64,000 nt of DNA from Corbicula japonica. Lineage: Eukaryota > Mollusca > Bivalvia > Venerida > Cyrenidae. The translations under genes and the position numbers were made by a program. Where the stretch lies: positions 2,438,102 through 2,502,101 of the forward strand of contig JAZAYU010000034.1 of the NCBI GenBank assembly GCA_038501625.1, in the 5' to 3' direction. Shown here in pieces: positions 11,528-23,844 of the stretch. Every line of letters starts with the position of its first letter. The first letter of the stretch is position 1. Under the pieces are notes generated by a model. It was not told where the DNA came from. It made no database searches and saw nothing but the letters and a program-made list of their open reading frames with translations.

Positions 11528-14500
11528 TCAGTCACATCCGTCCTTAAAGTGTTGCGTCAGTTTCTTCAGGGAAGTAATTAGCTCTTGTATATAAACAATC
11601 TCTGAAATCACAAAAATATTAATGTATCAAATACAATTTGAGAAACTCAGTTTTGCATTCGTTTGATACATTTTAGTGATAAACTCTTAAACCCTCTTAA
11701 TAAAAAGACATTCGCGCTTTTATTACCATGAAAAGATCTTTGACACTTCTAAGTTTTAAAACCGTTATATTTTACTTATAATGTTGATAATGTCAAAGTC
11801 ATCTTAAAATCAAAATGAAAATTTAATTTTCACCTGACTATAAAGCATAATATTTGCCTTTGGAATATCCCCTTTCCCATTGAACATCATTGATAAATAT
11901 ATTTTGGTGAAACTCGAAGTGTATGTGACAAAACAGATTTCAGTTTTCAAGGTAAGTCTTGTGAGATGTAGTTTTTACAATCCTGAATTCATGTCACATG
12001 GAATGTATGCTATTCTAAATGGATGACACATGGAATGTAAACAATCCTTCATGTATGTCACATGGGAGCTGTACGCCACTTAAGAAAAATGTGTTGTGTG
12101 GGACTGATACTCCTAGCACTGAAGCAAAAACAAAAGGCGTGGCTTAAAGCAACCTGAAGACGTGATTTACTATGAACAGCGTTCTATCAATTAAAGTTTC
12201 CTGATTTTTCACAATGCAAATATCAGTTGCCGCTCCAAGCGTTTGATGTTTTTGCTGCAAGCCAAAATCTAACTGAAAAATCGAAATTTGTAGTATATAT
12301 ATTATTTTATAGTTTCAAAATGTAAGGATATTTAAGTTAATTTGAATAAATGTAGGGAAATGTAGAGAAAATGAGGTAAACAGGCCAGCTTAAAGCCTGT
12401 GAAAAAGTGAAATATGCATATTAGGAATGGCCACAGCCAAAAGGTAGAGAGAAAAATAGAGCATGGTTTTTAGAATAATAAGTTTCAAAATGGACGCCAC
12501 AAACAATTAACGAAAGTGAAAACCCGAGAGGTTACCGACTTGGAACGGTAAGTGGCAAAATATTTGGCCACTAGGGGTTTAAACCAGGTTCTAGGGTGCA
12601 CCAACCTCACACTTGCCCCAACAGGTTCTCGTATCACAAGTACAAGTTGTCTTGGTGAAATAACTCCAACTCACCCATCAGCTTAACAATGTTGCATGCA
12701 AAAGCTCACAAACATATAAAACACAAGAAGCTATTGCAAAGCCAAAGGGCGGCTACTCAATGATTTTACCGAGACCAGAGCACCTGGAGTAAAATCAGCA
12801 AGAACACGATGACAGGGATAAAAGAAACGAATCGAGCTTCAAGGTTCTTTTAAGAAAAGATTTCCCCATAAACCTTTATAAACTCTTAAACCCCTGCCAC
12901 CGTCGTGCAACAAAAGAGGTAAGCAAAATGATCATAATGAAACTTTTCACATGGTGTTTTTTTTTAATCTTACTTTTTCTTAACTTCTCTGTGGCATTGA
13001 AGCTGCCAGCCAACGACTTCCGAACGTCTAATTCCATGTCCTTGATGCATTGCCTGATTCTATCATAGGCATTGGATTCCTCTTTAAGTTCTGAAAGAGA
13101 AAATGATAAGAGTGGCCAAATGTATGACTAGAGAGGAGAATCATGTAAAAGCTTATAAAAGGAAAGATGAAACATGCACATCAGAAAACACACTCTACCA
13201 GTACAGCCAAAAATGCACAGAAGAAATTAGAACATGGTTTACATGGGAAATAATTCTGCAAATACTTAAGGCAGAGTTATGATTTATGTGCACTGCAAAT
13301 CTCATTGCCCATTCTCATTATTCCAAACTGCATTTATTTCCTTTCAGTAGTTATAGAAAAAAAAACAATAGTTTTATATAAATAAAACAATAAGAGAAAT
13401 AAATCTGCAAACACTTTAGGAAAAATTATGGTTCTTATGCACTGCACATCTTTTCAGTGTTCTTTATCATTATTCTTAGTTTTATTTTGTTTCTTTTAGC
13501 AGTAGTATTAATATACATATATGCTCTGGACAAGCTTTTGGTATAATAAAACTTCAAAGGGAAATAATTCTGTATATTTTAAGGCAAAGTTATAATTCTT
13601 GTCCATTGCTCATTTCATAATTGCCTTTTATCAATATTGCAAGAATCATTGTGTTTCTTTTAACAGTTGTAGAGATATGATGAAGACTTATAGCTTTTCT
13701 ATGAAAAACTTCAAAGGGGCATTATTCTGTTAACACTAAAGGTAGAGTTATGGCTCTTGTGCACTGCTCCCTTTATCAATATTCCAAAAACCATTAAGTT
13801 CCCTTTTACAGTTGTAAAGAAAGCTTTCTATATAAAATCTATAAAGGGGCAAATTTCTATAAGTACTAAAGTTGTGGTTTATAGAGCATTGCACATCCTC
13901 TTATTGCTCTTTACATTTTTCCCAATATTCAAGTTCCTTTTATTTCCCTATTTCCCTTTAATGGTTTAACAGTTTAATGACTGACACATTGTTTTTATTT
14001 TTCATTAAATAAAGGACATTTTCTCTTAAGAAAATTTAATTGACTGATCCAAAAATTTATTTGAAGGGCATCATCAAAATATGTTGATTCATTTTTGTTT
14101 CAAGTTTCATGAAATTTTACCAGCTTGTTACCGAGAAATAGCTGCAGACAGAATTTTTTTTTATTTTTCATTGAATGAAAGGGTTTGAATTCTGAAGAAA
14201 ATTGACTGATAAAAAAAAACGCTTGATGGGCATCATCACAGTATGTTATTTCATATTTGTTCCAAGTTTCATGAAATTCTACCAACTAGTTACTGAGAAA
14301 TGGCTGTAGGCAGAAGCTGGGTACCACAATATTATCACGATATCTGAATTGTATCGCAATGAACAGTTTGATTATTTGTTATTATTATTATTATTATATT
14401 GAACTAATTCCAAGGTTTGATTTTGCTTAGGCAAAGTTATTTTTACTATGGTACACAAATTAATTTGAGGACAACCTTGGTAGCTGTACCAGATCTTTGG

Positions 14501-17500
14501 ATGTGGTATAGGTGCTAGTGACTGAGATATCCTCACATCTTCAGGATCTTCTTGACTGCTGAAGATTACAATCGGCTCAGAATCTGAAGAAAAAATCATC
14601 AATGGGACACTAAGCAGTGCTGTTACTTGTTTCCAAGCAGGCAGTTATTAAAACAAGAATATTGTTTGAAACATTTTATGCCCCCAAATAGGTGTTTGTC
14701 CATAAAGGGCAGAAAATTTTGTTAGGAATAGTCCCTCATAAAAATTATACATTCTGTACTTTGCCCCAATGAGACCTTCTAACAGTATTCTTCCAGTTAT
14801 TACCTGTAACTTAGACATAGCAATCTTTAAGAATGATGCAACAATGGAATGATTGAAGAACAACTATATGCCACATAAATTTAGGATATATAGCAGATTT
14901 TGCTTGATTAATTTAAAAAGCCTTGATAAATGGGAACCTTATGTTTGTAATTATACAACCATTTGATCTCTCCACTCCATTTCCATAATTTGCAAGTATT
15001 ATACAAAATCATGTGTTGATTCTTAAAACAACCCACAAATATGAACCATGAATGTGTTCAACTGTTTTTCTTTTCTTTTTTTTTCTTAACTTTTTTCTTA
15101 TAAGGAAACATTTACTTGAACAAGTATGCTGAAAGGAACATAAAGTTAGACATAAAAAATATAAAAAAAAATCAAATTCAAGCAATTTCCGTTCCCATTG
15201 AATATAAAAGTTTTCATAATAAACCAATGCTCCAGACAAAAAGTTTCCTTATGTCAACAATGGCCATTATTTAGTAACAAAGGGCTATGACTCTGCTATA
15301 AGTAAGTGGATTGTGACAGCATTTGACTTGCATCATTAACATTTCCTTATCTACATTCATGCTAAGTTTCAACAAAGTCTGACCATCCAGTACTAAGATC
15401 ATGGCTTCAGAAGAAAAAGATTTAAAGAATCAACAAATGGACTAAAGCAAGGACAACACCAAAACAATATCCCTTCAACTTTGGCAGGGATTAAATTTAT
15501 TGGATAGTACATACTTACTATCATGAGGTTTTGTGGGCTAGCATCATATCTACCTTTATTTTATATAAAATGCTGTGTAATTTTTTAGTAAATTATTACA
15601 CAAACAAAATTACATTTAAAGATTATTACCTTCATGTTCACTTTCTTGACTCTGTGTAGCTGAACAAGTAAGGTCAATCACCTCAACTTTATCTATACCA
15701 GCTGTGTATTCTCCAAACAAGTTCTGCTGGCTACTGTTTGGAAACAACAAAGATAAAGGTTGTTCACTGATCATGTTGGTTTGTAAGTTAGACATGGCCT
15801 TGGCCTCCGTGACACTCTTTGCTATTTCATTGGAAGACAGTGACAGTGTTGATCCAGCAGTTGGGTTTAGAAGATACATCTGCCCTGGCAAAATAGGGTT
15901 GTGTGCTAAAGAAACCATTTGTGCTTGAACAGGTACTCGATTTGATGTTTTGGCAAACAGAGTTGTGTTTCCTCTCAGATTTTGGTCACTGATGCTACCA
16001 ACATTTGCCACACCCTGTATGTTACTAGCTGTAACAGTTTTGGGGTAAATCTGGTCATTAATTGTGTATCCTTGCAAGTTTACAGCACTTGGCTGTGATT
16101 GCCAGTTTATCATAACTGGCAAGATAGGTCTTGCAGGTGTCTGACAATTCTGATTGGTCATATATGGTATGTTTATTATGTTTCCATTTTGTAGCTTAAC
16201 TAATGTACAGGCAACCAGGTTATTCATTGAACTGTTTTGTTTATAAATGTCTGTAGAACTTAGATCTTCTGTTGTCAAACTGGTATTGGCTGAAGTCTTG
16301 CTTTTGTCTACTGCATGACCCTTCTGTTGGCAATTGTCATTTGCTTAAATACACACAAATAAATAATGATGAAAATTAAATTTTAATTTCAAAATTGGTT
16401 CCATTTAAAGAGCTTTTTCAATAAACTTCTGTAAGAAATGTATCACCTAGAAATCATTTAACAATTTTAAGGTACTGTAAAAATGTTTAAGTTAAGATTA
16501 AAAGTTAATCTAATATATGAATTAATTTCGTCAGTAATTGTAAAACAAATCGTTCTCCAATTTAAAAAACAAAAAGGCTGCAGAAAAATATTTTCCAAAA
16601 TGCCCAAAGGTAAATTGTTACAGGCCTGTTTTTTTCTGCTTCATGTTGACAAATTAAGTTTGGTTTTCATCATTTCCAATTTATAATAACCAAATCTCTC
16701 AATAATTATCTGATCAAAACTCAAAATAAGTAGAATTTTTTTAAACAGATGGAAAATCTGAACTGAAAAGCTTTAAACATGACAATATAAAAAATATTGC
16801 AGATTCAGTTTTATAAAGCCTGTTCATAGATAGCAATCGAAATGAATATAACTATCCATGAAGCCTAGCACAATTGAATATTTACACAGTCAGATGTTTT
16901 ATATGTTTCATCCTAAAAATAGTTAAAGAAAAATTTACCTGCATTCAAAGCAGTTTTTGCATTTCTCTGGGAACAACTCCCTTCTTTGCAATTTCTGATA
17001 ACAACTCTAACTCTGTCTTCACATATTCCAAATTGTCTGCAACCCATTGTATACTTTTCTGAAAGCTGCAATTAAGATTTTTTTCATAAATCCAATGAAT
17101 GCAACTAACTGACTAATTCTTTAAGGGCCGTCTACAGTCATCATTGCACTGTCATTGATAAAAATAAAAAATATCATAATCTCTTCATTTTAATAGCAAA
17201 AACGGCCAATAAAAATTACTTCAACTTGTTTCCACATCCCCTATATGGAATAATTTAAAAAAAAACACAAATATTTGTTTTTTACCATAAAAATAAATAT
17301 TTTCATTTTTATTAAAGTCTCAGCCACAACAGAGAGATTTTTAATACAAACTTATTCCTCACAATCCCTTCACAATGCTTAAAAATACATATCAAATGTT
17401 CAAGCAGTTGGGAATGGTAACACATTTTATTCTTCACTGTTAAAAACTTCATACACTAACATGGTATGAAGAAAACACCTCAATGTTTTGTCAAAATTTG

Positions 17501-18174
17501 TTGACCGGTTTTACTATTGATCATATCTGAACTGTTTAACAGTTTTCTAAATTTTAAGGACAATTAACTAACAAATTAATAGCCATGGCCTAAATCTTAA
17601 AATATAAACTCGAAGTTCTCTTAGAAAGGAATTAGGGGAGTTAACTTTTAGAAAATGCTGACCACAGTTATCATGTTTATCTATGAATTTAAATGGAATA
17701 AATATGAAAGATTGTGGTACTAGGTGCTCAGAAATATTTGAGGATAGAATTAAACTTGGTAGGCAGTACACATTTTGAATAGAAGTTTGTTTGATGATAT
17801 CTTACATAGCTTTGTTTTCTTAATAGCATGAAGAATACCTTAAGCATTGTTTTTGCCAAATTCCAATGCTTGTTTCCACCACTTGCATGGGCCTGCATGA
17901 TAACTTCATCAAATCTGCTACTTGGCAAGACTATTTTTGAATTAGATGTAAAAACTAGCTCATTATCGGAATCCCTGTATTGTAGCCGTTTGGCAATTGA
18001 TTTGAATCTTGCCATTGGGGACGATTTGCCACTGGTTTTCACACCCTCGTTCAGGGTCCCAAATATTCCAGCATTCCTCAGCGATTTCTTACTTGGTTTT
18101 TGGCCAAATCTTAAAAAAGCAACTATCAAATTATACTGTTCTAGAGTCAGTGTTGTGCCTCTATCTTTTTTCAT
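11528..18174 (-). CDS. Unnamed six-exon gene: HHCC (NOL4/integrase-zinc-finger-like) module plus tandem SUMO-interacting motifs, 491 aa
   Basis: Minus-strand exons: 18174-17839, 17065-16939, 16343-15630, 14583-14476, 13090-12974 and 11601-11528 (stop). All junctions have AG/GT borders and the phase carries through all six exons, giving 491 residues. The ATG at 18174 is the first in-frame ATG. Residues 1-145 have a Leu/Tyr-rich start (LTLEQYNLIVAFLRF) followed by VLPSSRFDEVIMQAH, H96/H103 and C138/C143. This spacing resembles the H2C2 zinc module of retroviral-type integrases and the N-terminus of NOL4-like proteins. Residues 155-370 are Asn/Gln/Ser/Thr-rich and look disordered, like an activation domain. 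VEVIDL (374-379) and IVIF (397-400), each followed by Ser/acidic residues, match the SUMO-interacting motif. The last ~65 residues (ELKEESNAYDRIRQC ... LITSLKKLTQHFKDGCD) look helical. A nuclear SUMO-reading regulator is inference. I do not recognise a named orthologue. Confidence 0.8.
12409..12935 (-). mobile_element. R1 element, near full length, minus orientation
   Basis: Matches the 6.66-7.21 kb copy from GATCATT...CTTACCTCTT through the 3' end. It lies in intron 5 of the SUMO-motif gene, ending about 40 bases after exon 5 (gene sense). Confidence 0.7.
13245..13975. repeat. Bivalve-type degenerate tandem repeat, five units of about 130-165 bp
   Basis: Units start near 13245, 13393, 13559, 13715 and 13845. 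Each reads GGGAAATAATTCTGTAAAT..., GGCAGAGTTATGGTTCTTGT, GCACTGCACATCTC, ending in CCTTTTACAGTTGTA. This motif is one I associate with bivalve genomes. It lies in intron 4 of the SUMO-motif gene. Confidence 0.75.
14041..14315. repeat. Two-unit degenerate tandem repeat, period about 160 bp
   Basis: GACTGAT...GGGCATCATCA...AAGTTTCATGAAATT...TACCAG...GTTAC(C/T)GAGAAAT occurs twice, at 14041 and 14203. Related in style to the array just upstream. A short (ATT)n tract follows at 14383-14399. Confidence 0.7.
14561..14572 (-). other. SUMO-interacting motif 2 (codons 397-400)
   Basis: Encodes IVIF within DSEPIVIFSSQEDPEDV, i.e. a hydrophobic core followed by Ser-Ser and acidic residues. It lies about 20 residues after motif 1, across intron 3. 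Confidence 0.6.
15670..15687 (-). other. SUMO-interacting motif 1 (codons 374-379)
   Basis: Encodes VEVIDL followed by TCSATQSQESEHE: a hydrophobic beta-strand core with a Ser/acidic tail, as in canonical SIMs such as those of RNF4 and PIAS proteins. Confidence 0.65.
17059..17068 (-). promoter_or_regulatory. Double splice acceptor, 7 bases apart, at exon 2 of the SUMO-motif gene
   Basis: Gene-sense sequence is TTGCAG|CTTTCAG|AAAAG. The first CAG keeps the frame used by all later exons. The second would shift the frame and reach TGA after 37 codons. Confidence 0.5.
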
Positions 18175-19034
18175 TGCAATTTTAGAGACATTGCTGCCTA
18201 ATTTGCAGACGCTTTTTAAACGGAAGCTACTCGTATACGTTAAAACCAATGATACGGACAGTATTAAGGTTGCACTAAAGCAATTTTTTTAAATCATATA
18301 GACTATGCCACTTAAGCATTTATAAATTACACAAACTGTCCATATAACTTTATCTCCGTCTTAATTTACTTTTGGGTTAAGGCTTAAAATCTTAAAATAG
18401 AATTAACACAGAAACATAATAAATTCCCAGCAAAATTTTAGCGTTTTTACCATTTTACTACATGAGCTTGAATACCACCGTTTTCAACTGTACTAAGCAT
18501 ATTCGGTAAAATTTGCTCCAGATATTAACGCGATTTTTTTTCTTTCAACTTCTTCTATACACTGTGAATTGTCTTACAGCTTTTTACTTTTTAATCTGCG
18601 CCAATCACTGAGGTACTTGATTATAGCAGGAATCTAGTAAAGTATCTAGATCCCTGATTATAGTAGACATAATTGATTGGTTTCCGAGCTATTTGCTTAT
18701 TTCTAAGTAATTCGGTTATCATTATTCTTAAAAGTTCCATCAAACACTGTGTAATTCTTTATGGCAAACTTATTTGACTCAAATAAACACTGCCGATACT
18801 ATATGCTTAGTTTACTATTATATAAGTTTATTAAAAGCATAGTTTACATGAAGCTTGTAAATTCCATATGGGGCAAATGCGAAGCTCAGCAGTGCAGGTA
18901 CGCTGTAAGTAGAATGTAAAATTCTGTTTAAAGTCTGTCAACAATTTCATGAATTATATGAAGATAGAACGTTATTAAAATATGAATTGTAGAAATGCAT
19001 TACCGCATATGTATATGTAAAGACAACTATTTGA
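18175..19034. other. Spacer upstream of the SUMO-motif gene
   Basis: Presumed promoter side of the SUMO-motif gene. I see no clear promoter element, only AT-rich sequence. Confidence 0.35.
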
Positions 19035-19260
19035 GAATCGATGAAATGGAAACGACAGAGATAATCATATTGCAAGCTTGGTTTGGATTAGCCTGTTCCG
19101 GGGCATTAATGGAAATGTATATAATTGCCCGTGCCTCATACCCCGGGCCGAACGCAACTGAATATTTACACAAGTTAACAGTACCAAGTTTGATCCATCC
19201 CAAACGATGGTGTGTACATGTCGTGTTCGGTGGCTTTCAGAGTTCCCTTTTCATAAACAT
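19035..19260 (-). mobile_element. R2 element, truncated and rearranged
   Basis: Minus-orientation R2 body (TGCAAGCTTGGTTTGGATTA, ATGGAAATGTATATAATT, CATCCCAAACGATGG), then switching to a plus-orientation end (GTTCGGTGGCTTTCAGAGTT). The chance reading frame over it is not a gene. Confidence 0.6.
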
Positions 19261-19329
19261 GTATTTAAACTGCAAACAAAAAATAACGTTAGAATTATAT
19301 AATTTCTTATGTTTGCGCCGTGTGGCGGC

Positions 19330-19400
19330 TGCCCATGAACAGACTTAATCAAACCGAGCCTGCAATATTTTCATATTTGTCGTGTTTGTCGGCTTTCAAA
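19330..19400 (+). mobile_element. R2 fragment (terminal end)
   Basis: TGCCCATGAACAGACTTAAT to GGCTTTCAAAGTTCCCTTTT, the conserved R2 terminus. Confidence 0.6.
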
Positions 19401-19417
19401 GTTCCCTTTTCATCTAT

Positions 19418-20062
19418 TTCAATATCACAGTAGCGTTGTTTGTGCCGTGTGGCGGTTGTTAAAAGTCTCCCCGTACATTCAATCAGTTATGTTAAGAGTT
19501 ACGTCCTATGAAGGTCGTTGAGCACGAAACTTATGTACCATGTCAATAGTACTTCTAAAATTGCCTTTTGTTTTAAACATTTCGGCCAGTTTATAGATGA
19601 GTGGTTTCAATATCCCAGCCTTTACAGGTTCGGATATTGTTCAATCACCCCTAGGATATGCTTCCTGCTTTTTTAAATTTTGCCGTTGGCGTTGTCTGTG
19701 ATATGCAGGATTTATATCATCAGATGCCCTGTCAAAATTCTATTCTGTTTAGTTCCGCCCATTGTTTCCTCGTTGAGGGCAAACCCATTCTTCTATCTGG
19801 GGACCATACGCCGCTGAACATGGAATGGTATTAATCTGAAAATACCGATTTGAAGGTTCCATGTTCACCGCCATATGCATACCATCGTTTAGGAAGGATC
19901 AAAATTGTACTGTTTATTGGTGTAAATATTGAGTAGCGCTCAACCAGGGGCTAGCTAGGCGGCGTGGGAAGTAATATGCATTTCCGAGCCTGCAATACAT
20001 GTATTTTCATATTTGTCGTGTTCGTCGGCTTTCAATGTTCCCTTTTCATCTATTATAATTTC
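19418..20062 (+). mobile_element. R2 element, near full length
   Basis: Starts near ATATCACAGTAGCGTTG and GTGCCGTGTGGCGG. It passes GGTGGTTTCAA-type and TTCCGCCCATTGTTTCCTCG segments, GACCATACGCCGCTGAACAT and the GCGCTCAACC segment, and ends GGCTTTCAATGTTCCC. About 0.64 kb, collinear with the 31.7-32.4 kb copy. No intact ORF; the outer ends show no obvious inverted repeat. Confidence 0.7.
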
Positions 20063-21547
20063 TTTCTGAAAGTGATGTTAATGCCTTTATAGATCTTGAG
20101 TCAATAAAATTGTAAAATTAACAACAAATGGGAAATAATGAATATGCGTAGCCTGCTGGTGTTCTTCTTAAAAATATCTTCAATATCGTTCGGTTGCTTT
20201 CAAAGTTCCCTTTTCACCTATTTCAAGAACTGACAATCACATAGCTTTTTACAAAAGGAAGAAAGTTTATTTACCATCTCGTTTCAATTTCTTCTTACTG
20301 GATACTCATTATTTATGTTAGTTTTTGATGCATTTATTGAGAAACAAGAGTTAAGTATTCCTGTGGATAGTAATTGTACACCTCTTAATTATACTGATAC
20401 GAAAGAGAAGTTTTCGCTTAAAGGAGTAATGATATTCGTATAGACCTACCTTGCCATTAGCACATCTTCTTTCCAAAAAGTTTCTTCATTTTTGCTGCGA
20501 CATGTACACCTAGTAATTGTTATACTTTTGAAAAAAAAAATCCAGTTTAAATGTGTTCTTTATAATGTCAGCATTATTTATTAAATGTTTATTTAATAAT
20601 TACAATATAGCCAAGTTTCCTTAAAACTCTTGTCTCTGCGTTAAGTATGTTGGGAAATCTTTTCTCTCATTATTGTCGCGATACTATTATACGATTTTTA
20701 TCAAAACTGCTTTTATTTTCCTGTCTTGCATTATTACTGAAGATTTATTATCTTCAATATTTCGGATAAAGACTATTCTGTTAAGTCTTGTTTATGCATT
20801 TGCGTGTCATTTATCTAACAAGATGCTTTTAATATTTTGTTTAATTTCTGAACAATTCTGGCTGACAACAGCGTTTTACTAGCTTCTATTAAATTGATGC
20901 TTGCTTGGAGAAAATGTCATTTAAAATGCACTTCAGAAACTAAAATGATTGATTAGTATCTGAAAACATTCAATAAGTGTCGTAGACAATATTTCTAGCA
21001 AAAATACATACTAGCTGCTGAAAAAAAGTTAATTTACTTATGCACTCTATATTGGTGAAAATTCAACCGCTTTACACTAACAACATCAAAGAACAATATG
21101 TACTGACGGCTTGGTTTAATTTAAAATTTTAACAGGCAATCATGACAATTCAAATTACCGCCTATGCTGGTCAAAGGATTAATTGACCGTTTTATCGAAC
21201 ACTCCCTGTTAAGAAAGTATCTTGCTGACAAATTGGAAATGAAATGATCACATGAGTTGCAAAGAAAGCATTAAGTCTCTTTCTTATTGCGGATGTTCAT
21301 TAGCGGTTATGATAAGTGCTACCAATGTACTAAGTTTCCAGAACAAGAGCGTATACATGCCGTTTATTCAATAATTCAAAATATAGACATTACAACAAAA
21401 TAATCCAAAATATAGACATTACAACAATAAGGATCGTTTGAAAGCAGTGAACACAGCTGAGAACGGGAAATAACTGACTCGAGTTTGATTCTGTTAATTA
21501 AAAGTAAATTTTTCTTACCCGTCCTTGAAATCTTTCGATAGCACGGC
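20063..21547. other. Spacer, no gene seen
   Basis: AT-rich. A short R2-like end (GCTTTCAAAGTTCCC) at about 20198-20212 and a 33-bp-scale tandem duplication (AATATAGACATTACAACA) near 21379-21426. No supportable exon on either strand. Confidence 0.4.
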
Positions 21548-21682
21548 CTTGATCATTAGCTGGAGATCAGTCTCAAATCTCAAGCATCTGATTGGCTGAA
21601 ATGGCGACCAGTCGCCATTTCAGCCAATCAGATCCTTGAGATTTGAGACTGATCTCAAAACTTAGGTTTATGATCTTGGACC
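21548..21682. mobile_element. P1 palindromic element, best-preserved arms
   Basis: Left GGCGACCAGTC and right GACTGGTCGCC meet at the centre. Both arms carry TCTGATTGGCTGAAATGGCG or its complement, so two CCAAT boxes face each other. Confidence 0.85.
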
Positions 21683-22045
21683 TAGCTTCACAAGTAGCAA
21701 ATGCTGTTTAAACATGTAAACTTTTTGTCAGACCGGAATGAAAAGCTTATTAATAATCGGTTTTCTTGACAACAAAATAATTGATACTTGCATTTCTTTC
21801 GTTAGTAATAATCTTCTAAATTGGAAAAAAGCATTGATAAATTGCAGTTATAATTGAAAGCAACAATTAGAACTATTAAGTTGAATGAATTGCAATAAGA
21901 TAATGAAATTGACAATGTTCAGTTATAAAATGAAAGCAACAATTAAAAATATTAAGTTGAATGAATAACGATGAGATTATTGCGATAAAATAATTAAATT
22001 CAATTATAAGCAAAAAAGAGGAACTTCTCATTTACGAAAAAAAGG

Positions 22046-22185
22046 TGAAATATGCATATCAGGAATCGCCACTTTCAGAAAAAACAGCCTCCCACACAGT
22101 CAAGAAGAAGAGAGGGAGAGAGCATGGTTAATAAAATGATCAGTTTCAAAAGAGACACCACTAACAATTAACAAAATTACGAGTT
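22046..22185 (-). mobile_element. R1 fragment, minus orientation
   Basis: Carries the R1 3' end GGTGAAATATGCATATCAGG and the CCTCCCACACAG and GAGAGAGCATGG segments, then stops: a 5'-truncated copy. Confidence 0.6.
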
Positions 22186-23304
22186 AACTTTGGCATGTAC
22201 AACCATTGGGTTTTCTTTTTTTATTATTGAAGTTTTGGATGGAAATGAAAAAAAACACGTTTCCAGTATCTTACTGGCAAACTATTGATTAAGTCTCCCT
22301 CTCGTTTTGTTAATGCCACAGGGCTTAACGCTGTTTGTCGCGTAATACCAAATTTTCATCAAAGAAACAAACGATCGTGTCGATTTCTTCGATCTTTACA
22401 TGTCTGTTTATATCGGCGTATCAATGCACTGCGTAAAATAACCCTCCAAATATACTTTACCAACTACTTGTTAAATAGTTTTGGCTTCTTCGGTTTAAAT
22501 ATAACATAGTGAAGATTTCTGTCATGTTCTTAACTTGTATTGTCAGCTTTCAAAATCATAAATCTGTCTGTATAAACTGAACCTGTTTTGGTTAGTCGAA
22601 AACATTGACACTGAGCGTTATGCAGAGTTGAAAGTAAGTGTATGGAAAGACAACTCTGCGAAGGAGATTGACGCATAAATTATTTCTCTTCACTTTTATA
22701 GTTTAGAGATGATGTACACTACAATAATACATTTCTAATGATATAACAGATATTCAACATATTGCATACTAATGTACTTATTTCTCTTGGAAATTTACTT
22801 GTCGCTTAGTTTAGCCCGCAGAACAACAGGACCCTGTTGACCATTAAGCATACACACATACCAGTTGCCTCGTTTGATGTATTCCAATCTACCCATCTAA
22901 CCGCCAGTAACTTCAAAAACGCATACAAGTTTGACAACATTTATTTTTAACCTAGGCAGAAAGCTTAACTATCCCTAGCGACTTGCAGGCATTTAATTAT
23001 ACATCAATAATTTTTCACAAGTTGTGTTTGTATTTTAGTGCAGTATTTTCTTACAGGGTAAAATCAATCCCCGTGATTATTCAACCTATTTCAGCTCAAG
23101 TCTGTGCTTGAACTCATTCGTAAATAAGAAATAAATGTCTGTTCTACAGTGTAACTTAGATCAATTATGTCATCCTTTCAGTTTATAGTACACAAAATGT
23201 TTTGCCAACCGGAGAAAAGAAACAGCCGTTAAAAATATGAAGACAACCAGTAAAGTATAATTATAGACAAAAATTACATCGTGTAATTTTTCACATAGTT
23301 AAAT

Positions 23305-23400
23305 GAAAAATGTAATAGGCATATCAGGAATTTCCACACCCAGAAAACACAGCCTTCCCCACAGAGCAAAAAAGCGGAGTAAATAAAGTTATTAAAATCT
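23305..23400 (-). mobile_element. R1 fragment, minus orientation
   Basis: Degenerate R1 3' end (GCATATCAGGAATTTCCACA, then AACACAGCCTTCC). It lies about 450 bases upstream of the SLC6 start codon. Confidence 0.5.
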
Positions 23401-23844
23401 TTACTTTGACACCGAATATACAAAAATAAAGAAGATTTTCTTAACCCCTAATGTTGCAACGACGTATTTCAAACACGAATAAAAAGACTTATCCTTAAAA
23501 GATCGTTCGAACGTTTCAAGTATGAAGACAGATTGCGTTACCTGTTGCAGTTTCCAATAAGATTGATTTTGCCCTAGGCTCGTTCGTTCTCGTGATGTTG
23601 CTCCGATATGTTATCAGCTTTTCGCACGATATTATTTGGATAAATCTAGTTCTCATCATTGATTAAGTTCTGTTTTGTTCCATTTCCTTTTTCGGGGATA
23701 TATCTTTGAGTGATTTACCGAGGTCAATCTTACACATAATATTGACTTTGATCTATTTTGGTATTTGTTTACAGTTGCGTATGTAGTGTTCTTAGTTAAC
23801 GTTATGTGAAATTTAAAAATACACACATATTTAAATTGAATAAA

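Larger units (their letters stand above)
21683..23844. other. Upstream region of the SLC6 gene
   Basis: Holds a ~100-bp tandem duplication (GAAAGCAACAATTA...ATTAAGTTGAATGAAT, about 21850-21975) and two R1 fragments. A candidate 5'-UTR acceptor (TTTGTTTACAG) lies about 70 bases before the start codon. No core promoter is obvious. Confidence 0.4.

Noticed and set aside
17828..18292. 154-residue plus-strand frame
   Set aside because: Antisense shadow of exon 1 of the SUMO-motif gene, which has splice-compatible downstream exons.
18995..19348. 117-residue frame upstream of the SLC6 gene
   Set aside because: Covers R2 repeat sequence in two orientations; other R2 copies do not keep this frame open.
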